Shown here piece after piece: positions 34,787-39,553 of a DNA stretch of 39,553 bases (positions are counted from its first letter, which is position 1; each line of letters opens with the position of its first letter). The notes beneath the pieces were generated by a model. That model saw only the letters and a list, made by a program, of their open reading frames with translations. It had not been told where the DNA came from and ran no database searches. Origin of the DNA: CAYTRP01 sp964625145 (lineage in GTDB: Bacteria; Sumerlaeota; Sumerlaeia; SLMS01; JAHLLQ01). The position numbers and the translations under genes were made by a program. The stretch spans positions 1 to 39,553 of the forward strand of contig CAZVAQ010000014.1 in NCBI GenBank assembly GCA_964625145.1, read 5' to 3'.

Positions 34787-37700
34787 TCATGATTGAGGGG
34801 ACGGTTCCGCCGCCACAGGGGATGGGGTCCCAACTGCAGTGCGTAGTTCAGCGACGGCCATCTTGAACTCCTCCAACGCGCAATACAGCACAGGGACCAC
34901 GAAGACGCTGATCATGACAAGCGACATTCCGCCGAAAAGCGGAATGGCCAGTGGGGTCATGATCTCGCTCCCCTTGCCCGGCGATGTCATGACCGGCAGC
35001 AGCGCCAGGATCGTCGTGGCACTGGTCATCAGGCACGGACGGATGCGGCGCTTCGCGGCGTTGATGATGGTTGCGCGCAACTGCGCGACATTTGTTGGCG
35101 GTTTCGCCTCCAGGCTTTCGCGAATGTAGGTCGCCATGATCACGCCATCATCCGTCGCCAGCCCAAATAATGCCAGGAAACCCACCCAGACGGCAATGGA
35201 CAGATTCATCTCGCCCATGTGAAAGACTTCGCGGAGGTTGGACCCAAGGACCATAAAGTCCATGAACCACGGCTGGGCCCACAGCCACAGGAAGATGAAC
35301 CCACCCGACCATGCCACAAAGACATTGCTGAAGATCATGAACGTCATCACGGTGCTGCGGAAGCACAGATAGAGGATCACGAAGATGAGCAGCAGCGTCA
35401 GCGGAAGGATAAGCTGCAGCGTCTTTGCCGCTCGAATCTGGCTCTCGTAGTTTCCGGCAAAGTTGTACGACACGCCCGCCGGGAGCTCAGGGTCCAGCTC
35501 CGCGCGCAGCGCCGCACGGGCATTCTCCACGACGTCCACCTCCGCAAAGCCATCCATGCGATCGAAAAGCACATAGCCCACGAGGAAAGTGTCCTCGCTG
35601 CGAATGCTCATCGGGCCACGCGTGTATTGGATGTCGGCAACTTCGCGAAGGGGAATCCGCACCATCGGTCCGCCGTCCACCACTGGCGGCGCATCAATCA
35701 GGATGTTCGCCAACTCATCGATGGAGTCGCGCAGTTCGCGTGCATATCGCACGCGGACGGGATAGCGCTCGCGCCCCTCGACGGTTTGCGTCAACGGCAT
35801 GCCGCCGATGGCGACTTCGATCACTTCCATGACATCGTTGATGCGGAGACCATGACGCGCGATGGCATCGCGATCGGGGATGATCTCCAGATACGGCACA
35901 CCAACCAGCCGCTCCGCCACGACCGCACTTGTTCGGACGCCGGGCACCCGCCCGCTCTTCAGGATCTCCTCCATGCGCAGGGCGACGCGCTCGATGGTCT
36001 CCAGATCCGGGCCGCGCACCTTCACACCCATCGGCGCACGCATCCCGCTTTGCAGCATGACCTGGCGCGCCGCGATCGGCGCCAGCTTGGGCGCCGATGT
36101 GAGACCGGGCACGTGCGTGGCCTCGACAATCTGTGCCCAAATGTCCTCCGGCGACTTGATCTCCGGCCGCCAGTTGCGGAACGGACGGCCGGACGGATCA
36201 GGAATCAGATTGCCATCCGCATCGCGCTGGTACTTACCGCGATCCCGATCATATGCGAACGACACTCGCCGCCCCTGTTCGTCCTGCACGTACTCAGGCT
36301 TGTATTGAATCACCGTTTCCAGCATCGACACCGGCGCGGGATCCAGCGGGCTTTCCGCACGGCCCAACTTGCCGACGACCAAATCCACCTCCGGAATCGC
36401 CTGCATGGCCATGTCCGTCTGGCGCATGTACTCCATCGCCTCGCCAATGCTGCCGTGAGGCATGGTGACGGGCATGTAAAGGAAGCCTCCTTCATCGAGC
36501 ACGGGCATGAACTCGCGTCCGAGGCCTGGGAATGCTTCTGCCAATGTCTCACCCATCGGTGATTCGCGGATGCCATCGGGAAGCCAGCCGAATGTGCGCG
36601 GAAAACCCAGCCACACACATCCACCCAGCATCACCAAAAGAATCGGCACCGCGAGGAAGACGGTCTTGAAGCGAAGGCACCAACCGAGCACCGCCTCATA
36701 CGTGATCCGCCACAGCCAGAACAGCGACAGCAACCCGACGACCACGACTGAAACAAAGAGCAGATTCTCGCCCGTCGTTTTCATGCCGCCAAGCGGCTCC
36801 CACACGCGCGCCAGTGCGACGATCACCAGGATTGACAGCAGAATGACGATGCCGAGATGAACTGCGCGCCAGCTCTTGCGGAGCCACTCCGGCGGCTTGG
36901 GCGGCTGCCAGCGGAACAGGACCACCGCCATGGGCGGCAGGACCATCAGCGCCGTCGCGATGCTGGAGAACAGCGCGAACGTCTTGGTGAAGGCGAGGGG
37001 CTGGAACAGTTTCCCCTCCGCCCCGGTCATGACGAACACGGGCAGGAAGCTGACGATCGTTGTGGCGATTGCCGTCAGAACGGCGCTGCCCACCTCCGCG
37101 GCGGCGCGGTGCAACACCACGAAGCGCGACTCGCCGGGTTTTGCATCACGCAAATGCTGGAGCATGTTCTCCGTCAGCACGATGCCCATGTCCACAACAG
37201 TGCCAATGGCGATGGCAATGCCGGCCAGGGCCACAAGGTTCGCCTGCACGCCAAACGTCTTCATCATGATGAATGTGAAGAGGACCGCCAGCGGCAGCAT
37301 GGCGCCAATCAGGATCGAGCTGCGCAGATGGAATACCATCAGCAACACGACCACCAACGTGATGAGAATCTGGTTCCACAGCGCATCCTCCAGTGTACCC
37401 AGCGTCTCCTCGATCAGGCCGGTTCGGTCGTAGAAAGGCACGATGGTGAGTTGGCTGATGGTGCCGTCCTCAAGCGTGCGGCGCGGCAGGCCGGGCGCGA
37501 TCTCCTCGATCTTGCGCTTCACATTGTCGATGACTTCCATCGGGTTGGCGCCAAAGCGGGCAACCACGACGCCGCCAACGGCTTCCGTGCCTCCCTTGTC
37601 CAGGGCTCCGCGCCGCATCGCAGGTCCGAGCGACACGGTGGCCACCTGCTCCAACGTGATGGGCACGCCGTTGCGGGTTGTGATGACCGACGCGCGCAAT

Positions 37701-38479
37701 TCATCGATTTCCTTGATGAAGCCCTTGCCGCGCAGGACGTACTCCACGCCGTTGTTCTCCAGCGTGCGCGCTCCCACATCCCGGTTCGACCGGCGCACGG
37801 CCTCCATCACCTGCATCAGGCTCACATCCAGCGCGCGCATTGAATCGGGGTTCACGTCGATCTGGTACTCGCGGACGAAGCCGCCGACGCTGGCGACTTC
37901 CGCCACGCCCTCCGTGCCCTGCAGGGCATAGCGAATGTACCAATCCTGGACCGAGCGCAGCTCGTGCAGGTCCCATCCGCCCACGGGCTTGCCGTCGGGC
38001 GTGCGCCCCTCTACCGTGTACCAGAAGATCTGTCCCATGCCCGTCGCGTCCGGACCGAGCATCGGGCGCACCCCGGCGGGAAGCGTTCCCTCCGGCAGGC
38101 TGTTGATCTTCTCCAGAATGCGCGACCGCGACCAGTAGAACTCGATGCTCTCGTCGAAGATCACATAGATCGATGAGAACCCGAACATCGATTCGGAGCG
38201 AATGGACTTCACGCCCGGAATGCCAAGCAGTGCTGTCGTCAGAGGATAGGTGACCTGGTCCTCGATGTCCTGTGGTGAGCGTCCCGGCCATTCGGTGAAG
38301 ACGATCTGCTGGTTGTCGCCAAGGTCGGGAATCGCATCCACGGGGATCGGATCGCGCGGCAGATCCGCGACCGAATGCCGGAATGGCGAAACGATGATTC
38401 CCCATGTCACCAGCATCAGAACCGCCAGCGACACAAGGAGCCGTTGCTCCATGCAGAATCGGATGAGCGCGCTGGTCAT
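34787..38479 (-). CDS. cusA: CusA/CzcA-type RND heavy-metal efflux pump
   Basis: A 1230-aa inner-membrane RND pump. It has the family opening (FCMEQRLLVSLAVLMLVTWGI), PVDAIPDLGDNQ, the proton-relay region GIAIAIGTVVDMGIVLTENM and the late helix GLATDDGVIM. It also has VMLQSGMRAPMGVKVRG in the porter domain, whose methionines could carry Cu(I) or Ag(I). It is about 180 residues longer than E. coli CusA (1047 aa), with an added membrane stretch around residues 560-690 (helices IVILLSILVIVALARV and LLFVSVVVVGLLSLFWLW). The ATG at 38479 overlaps the cusB stop (ATGA, 38476-38479). Confidence 0.94.
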   Translation of the reverse strand: MTSALIRFCMEQRLLVSLAVLMLVTWGIIVSPFRHSVADLPRDPIPVDAIPDLGDNQQIVFTEWPGRSPQDIEDQVTYPLTTALLGIPGVKSIRSESMFGFSSIYVIFDESIEFYWSRSRILEKINSLPEGTLPAGVRPMLGPDATGMGQIFWYTVEGRTPDGKPVGGWDLHELRSVQDWYIRYALQGTEGVAEVASVGGFVREYQIDVNPDSMRALDVSLMQVMEAVRRSNRDVGARTLENNGVEYVLRGKGFIKEIDELRASVITTRNGVPITLEQVATVSLGPAMRRGALDKGGTEAVGGVVVARFGANPMEVIDNVKRKIEEIAPGLPRRTLEDGTISQLTIVPFYDRTGLIEETLGTLEDALWNQILITLVVVLLMVFHLRSSILIGAMLPLAVLFTFIMMKTFGVQANLVALAGIAIAIGTVVDMGIVLTENMLQHLRDAKPGESRFVVLHRAAAEVGSAVLTAIATTIVSFLPVFVMTGAEGKLFQPLAFTKTFALFSSIATALMVLPPMAVVLFRWQPPKPPEWLRKSWRAVHLGIVILLSILVIVALARVWEPLGGMKTTGENLLFVSVVVVGLLSLFWLWRITYEAVLGWCLRFKTVFLAVPILLVMLGGCVWLGFPRTFGWLPDGIRESPMGETLAEAFPGLGREFMPVLDEGGFLYMPVTMPHGSIGEAMEYMRQTDMAMQAIPEVDLVVGKLGRAESPLDPAPVSMLETVIQYKPEYVQDEQGRRVSFAYDRDRGKYQRDADGNLIPDPSGRPFRNWRPEIKSPEDIWAQIVEATHVPGLTSAPKLAPIAARQVMLQSGMRAPMGVKVRGPDLETIERVALRMEEILKSGRVPGVRTSAVVAERLVGVPYLEIIPDRDAIARHGLRINDVMEVIEVAIGGMPLTQTVEGRERYPVRVRYARELRDSIDELANILIDAPPVVDGGPMVRIPLREVADIQYTRGPMSIRSEDTFLVGYVLFDRMDGFAEVDVVENARAALRAELDPELPAGVSYNFAGNYESQIRAAKTLQLILPLTLLLIFVILYLCFRSTVMTFMIFSNVFVAWSGGFIFLWLWAQPWFMDFMVLGSNLREVFHMGEMNLSIAVWVGFLALFGLATDDGVIMATYIRESLEAKPPTNVAQLRATIINAAKRRIRPCLMTSATTILALLPVMTSPGKGSEIMTPLAIPLFGGMSLVMISVFVVPVLYCALEEFKMAVAELRTAVGTPSPVAAEPSPQS

Positions 38480-39553
38480 TGCGGAGGAACCTCCTCTCGC
38501 ACGGTGCCACATCGGTACATTTGCGCGCCGAAGTACGGATTCCGAATGTCCGCACCGGTCTGGATCCAATCCGCCCCCTTCCATTCGAACGCCATCGGGC
38601 AATGCGCGATGTTCAGCGGCTCGTCCGTCGGGTTTCCTTGATCGGCAATCAGCGCGATGAGCTCGTTGCTGGCCGTGTGGAATGCACTCCGCAATGAGGC
38701 GATGTCCGTCACCTCGTGGTCGCTTTCGCGAAGTGCGGCAAGCTCGTTCCACGCCATGCGTGCGGCTTCATGGTCATCTTCCGCCAGCGCCTCTTGCACC
38801 TTCAGGTACTGCTCGATCGTTGCGCGGAACGATTCCACGCTTACGGAATGGGAAGTAGTGTCGGGAGCTGCGACATGCCCTTCGTGGCCCGTTGCCGCGA
38901 CGCCTCCTTCAAGGCTCATCATGCTGGGTCGCGCGATGATCTGCAGCGCCGAGTCGATGCGGAACGCGCCATTGGTGACAACGCGATCGCCCTCCCGCAA
39001 TCCATCGACGACGACATAGCCATCGTCTGTCCGCGGCCCCAGGACGATCTCGCGTCCTTCATAAGCATGCTGCCCATCGGAGGACACATCCACATAGGCG
39101 ATGGCCCGCTTGCCGGTGATCAACGGCGCGCTGGCGGGAATGATGAGCGGCGTCTCGCCATCCAGCGAGGCGTGCACCTCGGCGGTGATATACATCCCCG
39201 GTTTTAGCAGGCCCTCGCCGTTCTCCACATCGATGCGAACGCGCGTCGTGCGGGTGGCCGTGTTCGTCATGGGATCGATCCATGTCACTACGCCCTCGAA
39301 CGTGCGCCCGGGGAGCGCCTTGGCGTTCAGCGTGACATATTGCCCCGCCCGCAACCACGGCAGGTCACTTTCGAATGCCTCCAGCTCCACCCACAACACG
39401 CCCAAATCCGCCACGGTCAGAATGCGTTGCTGCGCGGCGACATAGTCGCCCTCCTCGACATAGCGCTCAATCACAACGCCGCCCGCCGGCGCCAGCAGTT
39501 GAACATGCTCGCTGGCGGTGCCGCGTTCTGCTATTTCATCGACTTGCGCTAGT
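38476..39553 (-). CDS. cusB: CusB-type periplasmic adaptor, 5' end outside window
   Basis: The frame stays open to the right edge of the window, so the N-terminus is missing. Visible parts are the end of the lipoyl/hairpin region (LLAPAGGVVIERYVEEGDYV), the beta-barrel domain (DLPWLRAGQYVTLNAKALPG, VTWIDPMTNTATRTTRVRI, LLKPGMYITAEV) and a membrane-proximal domain. From about residue 220 of the visible part there is a DUF3347-like C-terminal domain with CPMAFEWKGADWIQ and NPYFGAQMYRCG, which may bind copper. It links CusA to an outer-membrane channel. Its stop overlaps the cusA start. Confidence 0.93.
   Translation of the reverse strand, partial: LAQVDEIAERGTASEHVQLLAPAGGVVIERYVEEGDYVAAQQRILTVADLGVLWVELEAFESDLPWLRAGQYVTLNAKALPGRTFEGVVTWIDPMTNTATRTTRVRIDVENGEGLLKPGMYITAEVHASLDGETPLIIPASAPLITGKRAIAYVDVSSDGQHAYEGREIVLGPRTDDGYVVVDGLREGDRVVTNGAFRIDSALQIIARPSMMSLEGGVAATGHEGHVAAPDTTSHSVSVESFRATIEQYLKVQEALAEDDHEAARMAWNELAALRESDHEVTDIASLRSAFHTASNELIALIADQGNPTDEPLNIAHCPMAFEWKGADWIQTGADIRNPYFGAQMYRCGTVREEVPPQ

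Noticed and set aside
35219..36562. Plus-strand open frame of 447 codons
   Set aside because: It is antisense to cusA and has a His/Arg/Asp-rich composition with no motif.

Overview
The window is a GC-rich, gene-dense bacterial chromosome segment with no rRNA, tRNA, CRISPR array, prophage or insertion sequence that I could recognise. The gene content (DUF2264 and GH88-like sugar proteins, Gfo/Idh plus AP-endonuclease-like TIM-barrel pairs, a bc1-type Rieske beside a NasA-like nitrate reductase, quinol NO reductase) suggests a heterotrophic Gram-negative bacterium. It could belong to the PVC superphylum (Verrucomicrobiota or Planctomycetota) or to candidate phyla such as Sumerlaeota or Hydrogenedentota. 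This placement is an inference and is not secure.

Region 1 (1-13958) is uronate catabolism. A 5'-truncated DUF2264 protein converges on a uxaC/beta-helix pair. uxaC faces away from uxuB (SDR-type D-mannonate oxidoreductase), which is followed 14 nt later by a 596-aa gene joining a complete gluconokinase to a complete LarA-like nickel-pincer racemase/epimerase. An AraC regulator is divergent from a tight operon: GH88-like hydrolase, Gfo/Idh oxidoreductase, TIM-barrel isomerase, SDR, kdgK, eda. UxaC and UxuB would deliver D-mannonate. No mannonate dehydratase (UxuA) is present, and the fusion could convert mannonate to gluconate and then 6-phosphogluconate. The second operon would handle unsaturated uronates through KDG and KDPG to pyruvate and glyceraldehyde-3-phosphate.

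Region 2 (13959-16617) holds a lactonase-family beta-propeller, a DUF488 protein, a small hypothetical protein and a YfiT/DinB-like protein.

Region 3 (30595 down to 16629, all minus strand) is a 15-gene nitrogen-oxide block: quinol NO reductase, RIC iron-centre repair protein, NnrS, DGC-domain protein, Rrf2 regulator with a recognisable promoter, unknown protein, di-heme cytochrome b, NasA/NarB-like nitrate reductase, 16-Cys ferredoxin, bc1-type Rieske protein, TDT/SLAC1-like anion carrier, small two-TM protein, 2Fe-2S ferredoxin, MobA-like protein and MoaA. Many neighbours overlap by ATGA or GTGA, which implies translational coupling. No nitrite reductase and no NarK are present.

Region 4 (30841-39553) starts with a secreted peroxiredoxin-like protein, followed by a convergent copper/silver efflux operon: CusB-like adaptor (running off the right edge), CusA-like RND pump, a secreted protein with three Cys-rich YHS/TRASH-like repeats, and a CopA-type P-type ATPase carrying YHS and heavy-metal-binding domains. 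A perfect 11-bp hairpin separates the two convergent units.

The best candidates for undescribed biology are the gluconokinase-LarA fusion and the Rieske/cytochrome b nitrate reductase complex with its TDT channel.
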